A stretch of 64,000 bases of DNA from Galeruca laticollis. Lineage: Eukaryota > Arthropoda > Insecta > Coleoptera > Chrysomelidae. Shown in pieces: positions 22,020 to 33,507 of this stretch. Below the pieces are notes generated by a model. It was not told the origin of the DNA. It made no database searches and saw only the letters and a program-made list of their open reading frames with translations. The position numbers were made by a program, and so were the translations under genes. Within the stretch, counting starts at the first letter, position 1. Each line of letters opens with the position of its first letter. The stretch lies in assembly GCA_963921935.1 (NCBI GenBank), contig OY998184.1, positions 28,449,567 through 28,513,566 on the forward strand. The letters run 5' to 3'.

Positions 22020-22385
22020 GTCTTCGTCACTATACTCATTGTCTGCTGGTTCTGGACACCTGTCTGTTAATGAATTGTTACTTGGAATGTTAAAGTACCA
22101 ACCATGGTATTCGACCGGAATTACCTCCTATTGGCAAAGTTTAAATAAATCATTATTTTTCTTGATCGATATAGACAAGGGTTCAATATAACATTTCTTT
22201 AACACGGTTTCTTTTGGAATTTTTCTGTACCTACCTTTAACATTAAACATTTTGTACTCTTCATCATAGTTGTATCGGAAACACAAATGGCCTCGGAACG
22301 TGAAGGTATTGTTTTCGTTCGAGTGCTGACTAACGCTATCAACACAAGTGATTAGTTTTTTTTTGTCAAATATTTGCTGGCACAT
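22020..22385 (-). pseudogene. C-terminal part of the DUF7869-like transposase (old copy)
   Basis: One frame reads from 22385 to 22020 with a single TAG/TAA-type break after LFKLCQ. It contains FRGHLCFRYNYDEEYKMFNV, then a PLSISIKKNNDLFKLC stretch, EVIPVEYHGWYFNIP and an acidic tail ending EDICS. The pattern 'I-x-x-x-KK-x-DL-LC-x5-IP-x-EYH-x-(F/W)Y' is the usual C-terminus of the protein whose upstream part lies at 26590-28190; the + strand LINE at 22.4-26.6 kb separates them. The joining is an inference from order, strand and family pattern. Confidence 0.5.
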
Positions 22386-22469
22386 ATTGGTATGTGTCTA
22401 TTTACACTATAGGTCAGTTGCTTGGTCTATATAGTTTATTAAATATTTTGGCATCCAAAATATTTTAAC

Positions 22470-23342
22470 ATGTCAACTCAACCCACTGCACGAAGTTTTG
22501 CTGCTGTTACTAAATCAAATGCAAGAAAATCAACTTTGACACCTATAACATATCCTAGTGCAAATACAGCTATCGTAATAAATGCACTTCCGAATACAGT
22601 TCTCTTTGATTACATGAAGGCAATCGGTGGAATTGTGACACCAAAAGTAATCACCCATACTTCCTGTATATCTAACCAACATGTTTGCATCGTTCTCGCT
22701 TCTACTTTAGTCGTTGATAGCCTCCTTAAAAACCAATCTTCAGTTGCCATTAATGAAGAAATTGTCCCCATCCACAGACTTATTAGACGTTCTAAAAGAT
22801 TACTAATATCTAACGCATGTCCTTCAATTCCTAATCAACTCATCAAACAGACTTTAAGAAACGATCTCGGACTTCAACTTGCATCCCCCATCACCAATAT
22901 CCGCACTGGCTCACCAGAAGAAGATTATTCCCATATCCTAAGCTTTCATCGGTCCATCTATGTCGTACCATACAAAGATAACTTCAAAATAGGAACCTCT
23001 GTTTTAATACATTTCGAAAATACTGCTTTCCGGATCTTCATTACCTCAGATAGATTGGAATGTTTCCTCTGCAAACAAGGTGGACATACTGCTGATACCT
23101 GCCAAAATCCTCTTGACACTTCCTCCCTCTCCAGAACTGCCTCTATCCATATCGATTCTACGGATAATATTTTTAATGATCCTACTTCCACTGATCCTAC
23201 TTTCTCTTCTACCACTGCTCCTATATCCTGCAATGACAATCATTCTGCCAACACACTCCCTCCTTTAGACCAACCTACTCCTAGTATTTCTGGTCTCAAA
23301 CGACTTCATTATACTGACCTAGCCTCGAATCATCCCCTCTAA
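22470..23342 (+). CDS. I-like LINE ORF1 protein with CCHC zinc knuckle (copy A)
   Basis: Open frame of 290 codons from ATG (taacATGTC). The N-terminus is Ser/Thr-rich. Residues about 30-190 hold a domain shared with the other copies (LFDYMKAIG, VCIVLAS, RLIRRSKRLLISNACPSIP, SPEEDYSHILSFHRSIYVVPY). Residues about 195-210 form one zinc knuckle, CFLCKQGGHTADTC (C-X2-C-X4-H-X4-C). The related ORF1 at 61270-62460 is longer, so this one has lost its C-terminal region in the deletion that also removed the start of the endonuclease. ORF1p binds the element's RNA. Confidence 0.7.
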   Translation: MSTQPTARSFAAVTKSNARKSTLTPITYPSANTAIVINALPNTVLFDYMKAIGGIVTPKVITHTSCISNQHVCIVLASTLVVDSLLKNQSSVAINEEIVPIHRLIRRSKRLLISNACPSIPNQLIKQTLRNDLGLQLASPITNIRTGSPEEDYSHILSFHRSIYVVPYKDNFKIGTSVLIHFENTAFRIFITSDRLECFLCKQGGHTADTCQNPLDTSSLSRTASIHIDSTDNIFNDPTSTDPTFSSTTAPISCNDNHSANTLPPLDQPTPSISGLKRLHYTDLASNHPL

Positions 23343-23407
23343 TTATCTCGTCTGTTCCTCTCACACTCAGCCAAGACAATACAGATTCACTACTGACAAC
23401 GCCTTAC

Positions 23408-26400
23408 ATGTCCCCAAGCCTGCACCCCTTCCAATATCCCTACACCAAAGGACTTCGAAGAATTTCATTACATCCGAACAATCTGCTCCAGAGCCAGTGG
23501 TGGAGTATATTTCTATCCAAAGATCTTTATTCAACTCATCTGCCCCTTACTACCAATCTTGACGCCATTGCCATAACAGCCCATTGTCCCCAAAAATTAA
23601 CCATATATTACATATACATTCCCCCCGACCACAAACTAAATGAAGAAGAGCTTCTTGACTTGGTTTACAATCTCCCCCAGCCCTTCATACTTGTGGGTGA
23701 CTTCAACGCCCACAGCAGTATGTGGGGCTCCTCACGCACATTTGGACGCGGTAAAGTTGTTGAAAATGTACTAAATTGTACTAGTTCATGCCTCTTCAAT
23801 ACGGGATCATATACCCTCTTAAATATCGCTTCTGGTACCTTTTCTGCCATTGATCTAAGCATTTGTGATCCCAAAACTGCCCATAACTTAACCTGTTAAA
23901 CTGCTGATGATCTATGTGATAGCAATCATTACCCCATAATTATACATGACAACTCAAATGAACAAGCTCATGTGAGAAGTTATTGGCGCCTCAAGAAGGC
24001 GAAATGGCCGAAATTCTCTCTGGAGGCTGAATCGCTCCTGGATAAGTTACGTGCCACCAATTAAATTGATGATTCTATTAAGCATTTCTCGGATGCCATC
24101 GTTATAGCTGCTTTCACTCACATTGGCAAAACTACCCATATCCCCCATCACAAAATCGTTCCTTGGCGGAACTCTCAATGCGAACATGCTGTCCTTAACA
24201 TTTTCCACAAACACAAAAGTCCTGAATACCCAGTTTAATTTAAAAGGCTTAAAGCAAAAGCCAAATATGTAATCAAACAGAGTAAAATAAACTCCGGGCA
24301 TAATTATGTAACGACCTTGCATAATAATTCAAACCCCTCCCAAGCATGGCAAAAATTATACGGGTCCAAGGTCCCAAAACTAACACCAAAATTCGCCATC
24401 TTTTTTTAAAGGCAATTTCTCTAGCAGTAACCAAACTCAAGCCCATCTTTGCAACTATTCATCATCAATCTGCCTACCCCAAACTCACTTTATCTCACCT
24501 ACAAGATATTGCTGCTATTAATTCGCCTTTCTCATTTACTGAACTAACAACTGCCTTATCTTCATGTAAAAACTCTTCCGCTGGTCCTGACGACATCTCT
24601 TACTTTTTTCTTAAAAATGTATCCACCTACAGTCTTACTAAACATTTATAACACCATTTGGTCTTCGCAATTATTCCCTACTCAATGGAATAGATCCATT
24701 ATCATTCCCTTCCTAAAACCGTCACATCCATTTACATTACCACGGTTCTATAGACCGATTTCTCTTACATGTGGTAACATTTTCTCATTTATTAGACACT
24801 TTCTTAGTAATAGATCCTTTAGGATCTCAGTAAATGGCTGCGTATCATTAACTCATGTCCAACAAGTCGGTGTGCCCCGGGGCTCTATTCTTAGCACTAC
24901 ATTATTCATTCTAACTATTAGTCATTTATGTAACAATCCTCCCCTGTCAAATATGCTGCATATGCAGACGACCCTGTTATCTACTGCCACGGCACCTCGA
25001 CTCCTACTACATGCAAACTCCTCCACTCCTACTACATGCAAACTCCTCCAACCTGCTGTAAACCTATTACATAGTAGTATATCTTCACTTGGCCTTTCCC
25101 TCTCCCCTACAAAATCGAAGCTCATAAGATTTAGTAGAAAAGCCCCATCCCTTCACCCTGAAATTTTAGTGAACAACCACCTACCCTCTTCGAATCTTCG
25201 TACACTGCAAAATTCAGGGAGTGACGTTCGACTCCCGACTTTCTTGGAAACATCATATTGGGGAAACCAGAGGATACTGCCTAAGACTCTTCAATATCAA
25301 TAAAACACTATACCAGTGGGAAGCTAGCAAATATACCCTCCTGAAAGTATACTGGGTTTTCATTCGATCGAAATTAAATTATGGCAGTATTGCATATATG
25401 TCAGCATCCAAAAACGTCCACTCTGGCTCAGACATCAATATCTCCTTTCTTATGCAGCCACGACCTCATCCAACCCCTCTAATCCAGTTTCCTTTTTAAT
25501 AACCAGAATACCTCATACCACCACCCAACCCATGCATATATACCATACCCCACCTTCTTCAAAAATAATACCTCACACTCAATTATGCCTAACCAGCCCT
25601 ATCCTCATCCCACATATCTCACCCTGGACCAAAACACTCCCAAGATGTAACATCTCACTCACCACGTTCAGTTGGGAAGAAACCAGTCACAAACTCATAA
25701 GGAAATCCTTCTTAGAAATCATAATTTCAAAGAAATACGATCAAATCCTCTTCACTAAAGCCTCAAAAAACGAGACTGGTGTCGGATGTGCTGTTACCAC
25801 TACGCAAACAGCCGTGGAATCCTACCGAATCCCAGCCTCTTGTAGCGTTCACACAGGTCATTTTACAAGCCTTCAATCTCTGCGTAATCCCCCATCAACA
25901 AGTTGCTATTTGTACAGACTCTCTCATCTATTCAAACCCTTATTTCTCATGATATAACTATGACTATTAATTGGATTCCCTCACACATTGGTATAACTGG
26001 TAATGAAAACGCCGATCGCCTTGATAAAGAAGTTGCCTCATCCACTACTACACCTATTATTCTGCAAATTTCTAGAGACCTAAAATTCGCTATGAAAAAA
26101 CTTATATGGAAGAAATGGCTAAACCACTGGAACCATTCCCCAACATTCTTAAGGAAAACACATCCGAACATCGAACAATTAGACATCCCCGATCTACGGA
26201 GAAACGAGAAGGTCGTCGCAAGGAGACTGCATATTGGTCACACCCGACTTACTCAAGGCCACCTTATGACCTGTTCCCTCCAGCCAAACTGCCAACACTG
26301 CCAATCTCTACTTGACATTCAACACATTCTTGTAGTTTGCCCCTATTATACTAAAAGACGTCAGCAGCTTGGAATTAAAACAGACATGAATAGCCTAACT

Positions 26401-26466
26401 AGCACACACCAAATCACCATAGCCATCCAGTTTCTAACAGAAGAGAACCTTCTGAATAACATTTAA
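23408..26466 (+). pseudogene. I-like LINE ORF2: endonuclease-RT-RNase H (copy A)
   Basis: The endonuclease starts mid-domain (LTTNLDAIAITAH, VGDFNAHSSMWGS, IDLSICDP) and ends in a stop at 23899. The RT begins with KNSSAGPDDISYFFLKN and FYRPISLTCGN, then jumps to RHFLSNRSFRISVNG, so the segment with the first catalytic Asp is deleted. VPRGSILSTTLF follows, and a YADD is present at 24961-24972 in a shifted frame. A 25-bp tandem duplication (25001-25050) causes a further frame change. RNase H is at about 25730-26040 (ILFTKAS where DAS is usual, WIPSHIGITGNENAD), followed by a Cys/His knuckle (CQHC...H...C). Not functional. Confidence 0.75.
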
Positions 26467-26589
26467 AGACTTACAGTTCATTATTCTTTGTAATTATTTT
26501 CAGATTATATATTTGAAATCTATTGTAAATTACTGTACCTTGACCTAATGTCCATATCTGTCTCAAGTACGTTAAATTGAATAAAAAAA

Positions 26590-28190
26590 ATCTCCTTTTT
26601 GTATCTTAATTGTTTGATCTTTAACCATTCTATTTTTTCTCCCCCTTCATCCCGAATTGTATTTTGTAGTTCCTTCAAGTCAATAATGTCGCAGTATGTC
26701 ATTTGCTGTATAATGTAGGCACTAAAAATTTTATTTTTGCCTCTCTTGTATCTTGCTAGTGTCACAATTGTCTTCCAATCATTAAGACAAAATACCGGAA
26801 CGTTTTTTTTAACTATCAATTGCACTATGCATCGAATCAGTCTCCATGTGCAAATAACCTTTTTCTAAAAAGTTATGAGTCTACTGGTAACTGATTCACT
26901 ATAAACAAGAAAAGAGCCGCAATGTATTTGTTTTGGATCTGTCTGCCACATGTGTCTCTAAAGAGTGACACTTCTTTGATACTATCAGGTAAAGTTTTAA
27001 ACCACTTCAATAAAGCTGTACCTATTTCACAACTTCCTCGTTGGCCATCTACTTCGGACCAAAGATAACAATATCCTTTATTTGGTAGAGCTGCTTCATA
27101 ACTTGCTAAATTCTATGCACATAGTTTTCGAATATAGTAAAGAGGTGATACCTCCGAGCATGGAATTTGCAGGACACTTTGTAAAACAAAACATGCTGAC
27201 ACAAAAGTTTCGTCGTGCCTTGCTCTTTGTTTATCTGAATCTTTTGCTCTATTAGCATCATCTCTTCGATTTATGTGAGAAAGAAATTGATCTGATTTTT
27301 CAATAGATTTAGCTTCTTTAACAAATAGAAAACATTGATCTTTCTTTGGTTTGAAGAATGATAAGCTATACTGTGTACAAAAAACTTTACTATACATTAT
27401 TGGAGAAACAAAATCCTTTTGATTGCCGATCTGTAAATCTTTGTACAATTCATACATTTTGAGAATTTATAGGGTAGGGTCAAGATATTTCCGTTTTGTC
27501 CCACGTCTGCAATAGTGTGATTCCATCACAGGAAATGATTCTATATGCCTCTTCACCTCATTCAAAATGACATGTATTGTTTAGTCTTATTGCCTGGGGA
27601 ATTTTTTCCTCTTCGATCTTGAGTTGAACTATTTATTCCATTTATACCTACGTTCCGTATAGCAGAATCAACCATTCCATGACTAATTGATACAGTTTTC
27701 AAGTAAATCTTTTTTTACTATCCATTCTTAAGGTCTACTAGAGTCTCTGGTTCGTTTTCTCCGGCATTCAGAAGTTGCTATGGTATTAATTATGAAGTCA
27801 TTTTGTCTGCCTTATGATAAAGATTTTTACAGATATTTTGTCCACGATCTGCAGGATATGTTTCTGTACATTTATAGCGGCAATTATCATAATTTACATT
27901 TCTAGGCGACTTTGCGGGCATTTGTTTGCCTTTAGTATTAATATTCGCTAAACAGGATTTTTTTAACAACTTGTTTTTGTCACGTTTTGTTCCTTTAGGA
28001 TTTTTTATTAAACATCTGCGTTTTTCTGTAACTTAAGAAGAGGAAGAAATTAAAATAATAGGTTCATTTGTTATTGAAGTGGTAGGGATTGTATTACAAG
28101 AATTAGTAGCAAATTCTTCAGGATCATTCATAAGGTGGTTAATAATTTCTTGTGCATTATTATAATAATTATTGGATCAACTCATTTTAC
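26590..28190 (-). pseudogene. N-terminal and central part of the DUF7869-like transposase (old copy)
   Basis: Minus-strand coding with many stops. In order: an Asn/Ser-rich start, a GTKRDKNKLLKKS stretch, YKCTETYPADRGQNICKNLY, then MVDSAIRN, a SHYCR Cys/His site, and the open piece 27457-27113 with MYELYKDLQ, DTFVSACFVLQSVLQIPCSE-like sequence. Then YCYLWSEVDGQRGSCEIGTA, LFRDTCGRQIQNKYIAALFL and METDSMHS-type motifs (in alternative frames). These correspond to the putative catalytic motifs of the element at 57172-59711 (GRGCNEIAS, FSDSCSSQNKN, PADRVFGRVEK). The protein is probably an RNase-H-fold transposase; that is an inference from the family pattern. Confidence 0.5.
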
Positions 28191-28544
28191 CCCTACAAAT
28201 TATTATTGCAATAGTATATTTTTTTAAACTAACTGTTCGAAAGTAAAATTATTATAATATGTGTAGGTAGTTACCAATGATTAAGTCTAATAACATGTAA
28301 GACAATTTTATTTTGGTTTAAATAATATTATGATAAGCTACTTTAAACTTAAAACGTCGTTTAACAACAATAATTATTGTATGGTGTATAATGTATGGTT
28401 ATATTGATAATTCAAGACTCAAGTCCTAGACAGATTAAAGTCCAATTAGTCATTTTTTCTTGTACATGTTTTTACAAAATGGACTTGGTCATTATGGAAT
28501 TATGACATTTTTGGACTTGTTCATTTTTTCCTTAAAAATAGTGT

Positions 28545-29277
28545 GACGCGCTGTTGCTTCGTCCTTCGCCTCTCACAGGTTCTTACCAACTGACGCGTCA
28601 CTTTGGACACCCTCGATGCAAAATTTTTGAAACAAATGCTCGGGCGCCAGATTATTTTACGTGGTTTACTCCACGGTCCCTTGACCCTCAGCGTCAAGAG
28701 TTCCAGGTAGCCTAAGATGGAGGTTACGGAAAATTCCAGGGGTCTCGTTGAATTTAACACGTCTTCAAAACTATAACCCTTAGACGGCGATGTCAAAAAA
28801 TAAGGGACGGTCGGACACTGGACTTCAAAACTATGAAATTGATACTTGATCACTGCGAGAGATATCTGGATTCAACTCTCCAAAAAGCTCGGTTTTTAGA
28901 ATTTATAATTTGATTCCTACCTAAAATTTTTGACGATAACGGTGGTGAGGGAATTAACTTCAATCGATTTACTTACAACAAGAAATATTTCTACTATACT
29001 GGACGGCTTTGGTTTTAATTAAAATAGTGTATATACTGTCCGTCCTCGATAATTTAAATTTTGAAAAGCGGAATTTAATAAATTTTACATATTTCTTTAG
29101 ATGGTAATTCACGGCTTTTGAATTACTAATGAAATAAATACTTAAATTAATATTACGGGACTGAAACGGTACCAGAAATCAAAGTTGGAAAGTAAGTAAC
29201 GAGTTATACACACTTATTAAAATTAAAATACCACAAAATAAAATCAATCCAAAATGCTTAAAAAAATAACTCGTTAC
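28545..29277 (-). mobile_element. Probable LTR plus primer-binding site of an LTR retrotransposon (fragment)
   Basis: Read on minus, a block starting TGTAACGAGTTATTTTTTTA at 29277 runs about 620 bp to TGGCGCCCGAGC (about 28651-28640), a sequence of the form used as tRNA primer-binding site next to a 5' LTR. A GC-richer leader with GTTGGTAAGAACCTGTGAG follows to about 28545. No gag or pol is present and no second LTR was found. The PBS is short and could be chance. Confidence 0.3.
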
Positions 29278-29394
29278 AATAGCAGTGATTTTCAGGTACA
29301 TGAGCATTAAAACCTAAAAATCTAGAATTTTGGACTTAGTCACTTTTTCTTGTATACCGACGATATCTACTAACATAAATAAACGAATACTATA

Positions 29395-29800
29395 TTTTAG
29401 TTAATTTTAGTACAGACAATACTCAGTACACATGAAAAATAACTACAGGGGAAAACTAAACAATTATGGTTAAGATACAATTTAATAAAACCAAACAAAA
29501 AGAATAATACACGATTTGAATGAATGTTCAAGGAGAGGGCTGAAACTCCGACTCATTAATCATAATCATAATAAGTATAACAGAGTCCCTAAAAAGAGAG
29601 GTGCATACATACTGAGAGATGGGCAGTTTAAGTTAAATTCGGTGAAATTTGAAACTTTCAAATATTTGCTTAGCTGAGTTGCTACTGACAGATAGGTGGC
29701 ACTATGATTAACTTAAAATATTAATAACTTTTAAAATAAACAACATAACAAAATACGTCAAGGTTAAATAAAAAATTACACAAATTTTCAAAACTTACAG
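29395..29800. other. No gene seen
   Basis: AT-rich intron sequence between the end of the old DNA transposon and the P-like remnant. No coding pattern or repeat was recognised. Confidence 0.5.
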
Positions 29801-30524
29801 GGACATATTTTTTTAAATAATCTATGAATTGTATAATATCCATTTCATCGGACCTTACATCTTTTTTCCTCTTCTGTCATAGTTTGAACTTTCAACTTGA
29901 TTCTTTTAAAACGTTTTTTTTTGAAACCCAGGTAAAACATCAAAATCTGAAATCCACTTTTTTACACTACTTACTGAAGGTAGAATAACTTTGTTTTTTC
30001 GCAAAAAAATTGTACAATCCTGGGGATTTATAGCACATACTCACAGCAACTTTCTTTTCATCTTTTAAAAAGGGTGTTCCTGCTTTATGAAAAAGCTGCA
30101 TGCGTACCAACGCTTGCGAAAATGATGATAATGTTTTAAAGTCTCTTGGTGTAAGGCTACTAACAGTTTTTTGTTTCCTGGATTTAAACTGAGATAACAG
30201 ATATGATTGGCTGTGACGCTTTTTATATAAGAAACTTGATTTCCTTTTTAATTCAATTTTTGTGGTTGTCTCCTTCACTTTACGGTTATAAGGACTATTT
30301 TCCAGGGTACATATGTCATCCCTATCACTTATGGATGATGTAATGCCTTTTTGTGGGTGTACAAAGCATACCTCATCAAATGGTCGCATATGGTAACCTT
30401 CACTTGTAGAAGCAATTTTGAATTCATCATAATTTGCTGAAGTGGAAGTACTTATATATGATTTATCACTATCCACTAACTCATCATTTTCAATACCATC
30501 ATATGGTACAGGAACAGCTGTCAA
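29800..30524 (-). pseudogene. P-element/THAP9-like transposase fragment
   Basis: The open frame 30524-29967 encodes a Ser/Lys-rich linker and then FSQALVRMQLFHKAGTPF and VAVSMCYKSPGLYNFF. After a frameshift near 30000 the coding goes on as ILPSVSSVKKWISDFDVLPGF and, after more breaks, SDEMDII near 29860, the equivalent of the first catalytic Asp region of P-type transposases. The order 'ALYYKSP ... LPS-x-x-x-(L/V)x-x-W ... PGF ... DEM' is the P/THAP9 pattern. The THAP zinc finger and the rest of the catalytic domain are absent, so this is a short relic. No terminal repeats were found. Confidence 0.6.
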
Positions 30525-31160
30525 GGTTATACCCTTATTTCAAAGATATTTTCTATCAAAATGTAATCCACAAAGGAATTCCTTCTAGATAGATTTTGGG
30601 CTCAAATTCGACAGTTCAAAGTTACCTAAAAATATAGTTATTTTATAAAAATGTGAAGTTTCTTGCATTAATAAAAAACAATGATTATTCTAATCGATTT
30701 TTAGATAAATATGTAGAGAACAGAAAACAGTTTGTGTTTCAGATGGAATTCCCAATAATATTTTACTTGTAGGGTACTTTATACTTGTGGTCTTGATTAG
30801 TTTAAAGTTTTTTCGATATTTTCGGAAGGTTCTTAAATAATTATGTTGTTGTTTTATTTCCTTTTCAATTAATAAAATGCAAAGAAAAATTAATAACATT
30901 TATCTTATTTCAAGAAACAAAACCTGCCAATTACGGCCACCTTTATATAAGGGATCAAATTCGCTGTTGTTGATAGGTTTTACTGTATTGTGTAATAATG
31001 TGTAAGTTTAAAATGCGTTGGGGGTTGGCAACTCAAAAGTAATTTGTTTATTCTCTGCACATACTTAATATACACTAAATAAATGTAATGGTTTTCTCGT
31101 AGAATTGATAAATTGTAGAGCTTACTACTTTATGAATATTTCAGTTTTCAAGTAAATATT
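30525..31160. other. No gene seen
   Basis: AT-rich intron sequence. The short minus-strand open frame at 30899-30690 has no recognisable features. Confidence 0.5.
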
Positions 31161-31231
31161 TTTGTATTTTTTTTATTTACCGCATCAACCTCAAGGGTTA
31201 TGAGCGGGGTCAAAAAACATACAATAGGTAC

Positions 31232-33507
31232 TTATATTTTATAATAGAAATTGGAATCTTTCAGAAATTTGAGCACTTTTTCACAGTTTTCACTTAATGC
31301 AAGGTTAGGGTGAATGCTGTTAACTGCTTTTCTAATACTTAAATTTGTACAACCCAATAGTGTATGTTTTATAGTTAGATGCACATCACACGTTAAACAC
31401 TGCTTTGGTGGTTCTTCATTTAACAAATGCTGGTGTGGGAGGGATGAATGTCCTATTCTTAACCTGTTTCAAACAACCTGGTCTTTTCTGTTCTGTGGAA
31501 GAGTAAGTCTAGATTTTACTGATATTTGTATTGGTTCCTTCCCATCTTTTTTGCCAGATATCCTATTCAAAATATAACTGTTTTGAAATCGGCAGCTGGA
31601 ACTTTTCCAAAATATGGTAGATTTTTGTTGCTTATAGAGTGTTGTGCAATTTTGTCAACTTTTCATTGGATGGTATGCCTACATGAGAAGGGACCCATAG
31701 GAACTATATTTTAACGCGTGTCATCTGAAGTCTGTAAAGTTTTTCTTTAATGTGTACAAGTATTTGGTGATAAGGAAATAGTTGTTTTATTCCTTTGAGA
31801 GCACTGTAGGAGTCCGATATTATTAATATGTTTTTGTCTGGCTGTTTGTAGCTTCTCAATGCTTCAAGTATGGCGACTAACTTTCCTGTGTATATTGAAC
31901 AGTGAGGATTTAGCCCGATTGCATAATTGTTAATATCTTGTAAAAATACCGATGCGATTCCATTTTCTGATTTAGATGCATCAGTGAAAATATGATCATA
32001 ACCAGCGAATTTATAAATGAGATCATAGTATTTTAATTTGAATATGTGGTCGATGGTAGAGTGTTTGGGCTGATTTGCTAATGAGAAGTTGACTGCTGGT
32101 ATTTGAATTATCCAGTTTCTACAGAAATATTGGAGGTATTTCATCGGGACCCGCTGCAGAGTTTTTTGTAGTCATGAGGCTTTCTTCAACTTCTTGTAAT
32201 GATATGGGCACATTTAGATAGCTGTCATCGTCGCGTATTATAACGTCTACCAATTCAGTTCTTGTTTTATGCTCATTAAAGGCTTTTGTGTTATTAGCGT
32301 CACTGCTATTTTCTTTGTAGGTTTCAGCTAAAACATCTGTCATTTCTTGATTGTCAGATATTATTTATGGTTGTGGCTAATTTGATTGAACTTGATCCTT
32401 TTATTTTTCTAATTTTAACCCAAACTATACTAAGTGGTGTAGATGAGTTTATTGTAGATACTTACGAAATCCAACTTTGTTTTTTGTATTTCTTAATCAA
32501 GTATCTGAATTTAGCTCTACATCTTTTGAAGTTATTATTCTCCGATGATTTAATCCTTTTATATTTGTTAAACGCATGTTTAGTAATTTTTATTGCTTCT
32601 GCTACCTGTTAATTCTACCATTGGACAGGACGCTTCTTGATAAGTTTTGTTTTTCCTATGCTTCAATAACCACTTTTGTAATAATTTCATTAAAGGACAT
32701 AATGCTACTTGTTATGTTAGATGTCACCGAGTGGTTTGACGTGTAGAGGTCTGTCAAATCTGCATATTTATTCCAGCTTGCTGATTTTGTTTTCCATATT
32801 TGTGGAGGTATTGCTTCAAGAATTATATCTGAAATATGGTTTATAATTATAGGGAAGTGATAGCTGTTATGCAGATCATCTAGAGTATCCCATGTTAGAG
32901 AAGATGATATTGGTGGATTGCAGAGAGATAAATCTAAGGCTGACATGGTACCATTATAGGTGTTAAACCTCGTAGGTTTGCCGGAATTTAAAAGGCTTAA
33001 GTTGTTGGTATCAATAATATTTAAAATAGAGTCACCATTGCTGTCGGTAGATTGCGAACCTCAGACAACATTGTGATAATTGAATTCCCCGAGTATAATT
33101 GTTGGTGCTGGAATTGATTCAATCATGCTTTGAAGTTCGTTGAGTGACTGTTTATCTGGTTGAGGCAGATAAAATTACAAATGTTTAACTTAACATGATG
33201 AATTACAAATATGGCTCTATTACCTCCAAATTGGTGTTGAGAGGAATAGAATTTTTGATTAGCATGGCAACTCCTCCACTCGGTAGCTAGCTCTATTTTT
33301 ACAAAAAATTTTGTAGTTTTTAATTTAAGGAAGTTTATTTCCTTTGAGGTGAATTTCTTGCAGGCTTAGTTTTAACGGCGACAATTCATTGATTAAGAGT
33401 TGTATGTTCAGTAGGTGGGTGTAAGTACCATTTAGGTTCCACTGAAGAATAAAATTTGAGTGAGCCATTATTTTATCTTCAAAAACCAGAATGAGAAGAG
33501 ATATCAC
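31232..33507 (-). pseudogene. I-like LINE ORF2 with RT deleted (copy B)
   Basis: The endonuclease starts at 33507 or just before (ILQWNLNGTYTHL, LSLQEIHLK), is broken, and goes on at 32946-32656 (SALDLSLCNPP, SYHFPI). The pre-RT piece 32343-32119 ends in KNSAAGPDEIPPIFL. There the frame meets, within about 20 bp, the piece 32144-31704, which starts in the post-RT connector (NWIIQIPAVNFS) and holds RNase H motifs HIFTDASKSE, GKLVAILEALR and IISDSYSALKG. The last piece 31426-31232 carries the terminal Cys/His knuckle (CLTCDVHLTIKHTLLGC). All RT motifs from FRPISL to YADD are missing. Confidence 0.75.

Larger units (their letters stand above)
22400..26590 (+). mobile_element. I-like non-LTR retrotransposon (copy A)
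   Basis: It runs from a short leader before ORF1 (22470) to an A-rich tail at about 26582-26590. ORF1 has a zinc knuckle; ORF2 has endonuclease, RT and RNase H. The same family pattern is seen at 31.16-34.79 kb and 56.2-62.8 kb on minus. RNase H and a CCHC ORF1 put it in the I superfamily. Internal deletions remove the ORF1 tail with the start of the endonuclease, and part of the RT. It is inserted in the transposase of the older element around it. No target duplication was found. Confidence 0.8.
19790..29388 (-). mobile_element. Old DNA transposon with a DUF7869-like/Sola-like transposase, split by three insertions
   Basis: A pair of inverted ends can be aligned: left atatcgttagtata...gagaaagtgacccagtcca (about 19826-19860) and, in reverse complement, right atatcgtcggtata...aaaaagtgactaagtcca (about 29334-29372). 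Similar blocks recur inside the right part at 28446-28465 (attagtcattttttcttgta) and twice more up to 28530, like subterminal binding sites. The transposase lies on minus in two parts, 28190-26590 and 22385-22020. Removing the mariner (19964-21850), the LINE (about 22400-26590) and the LTR-like piece (28545-29277) leaves about 2.8 kb, close to the 2.54 kb of the related element at 57172-59711. Exact ends and target duplication are not resolved. Confidence 0.55.

Noticed and set aside
22958..23243. Minus-strand open frames within the I-like ORF1
   Set aside because: Antisense to a coding region with a clear zinc knuckle; no motifs of their own.
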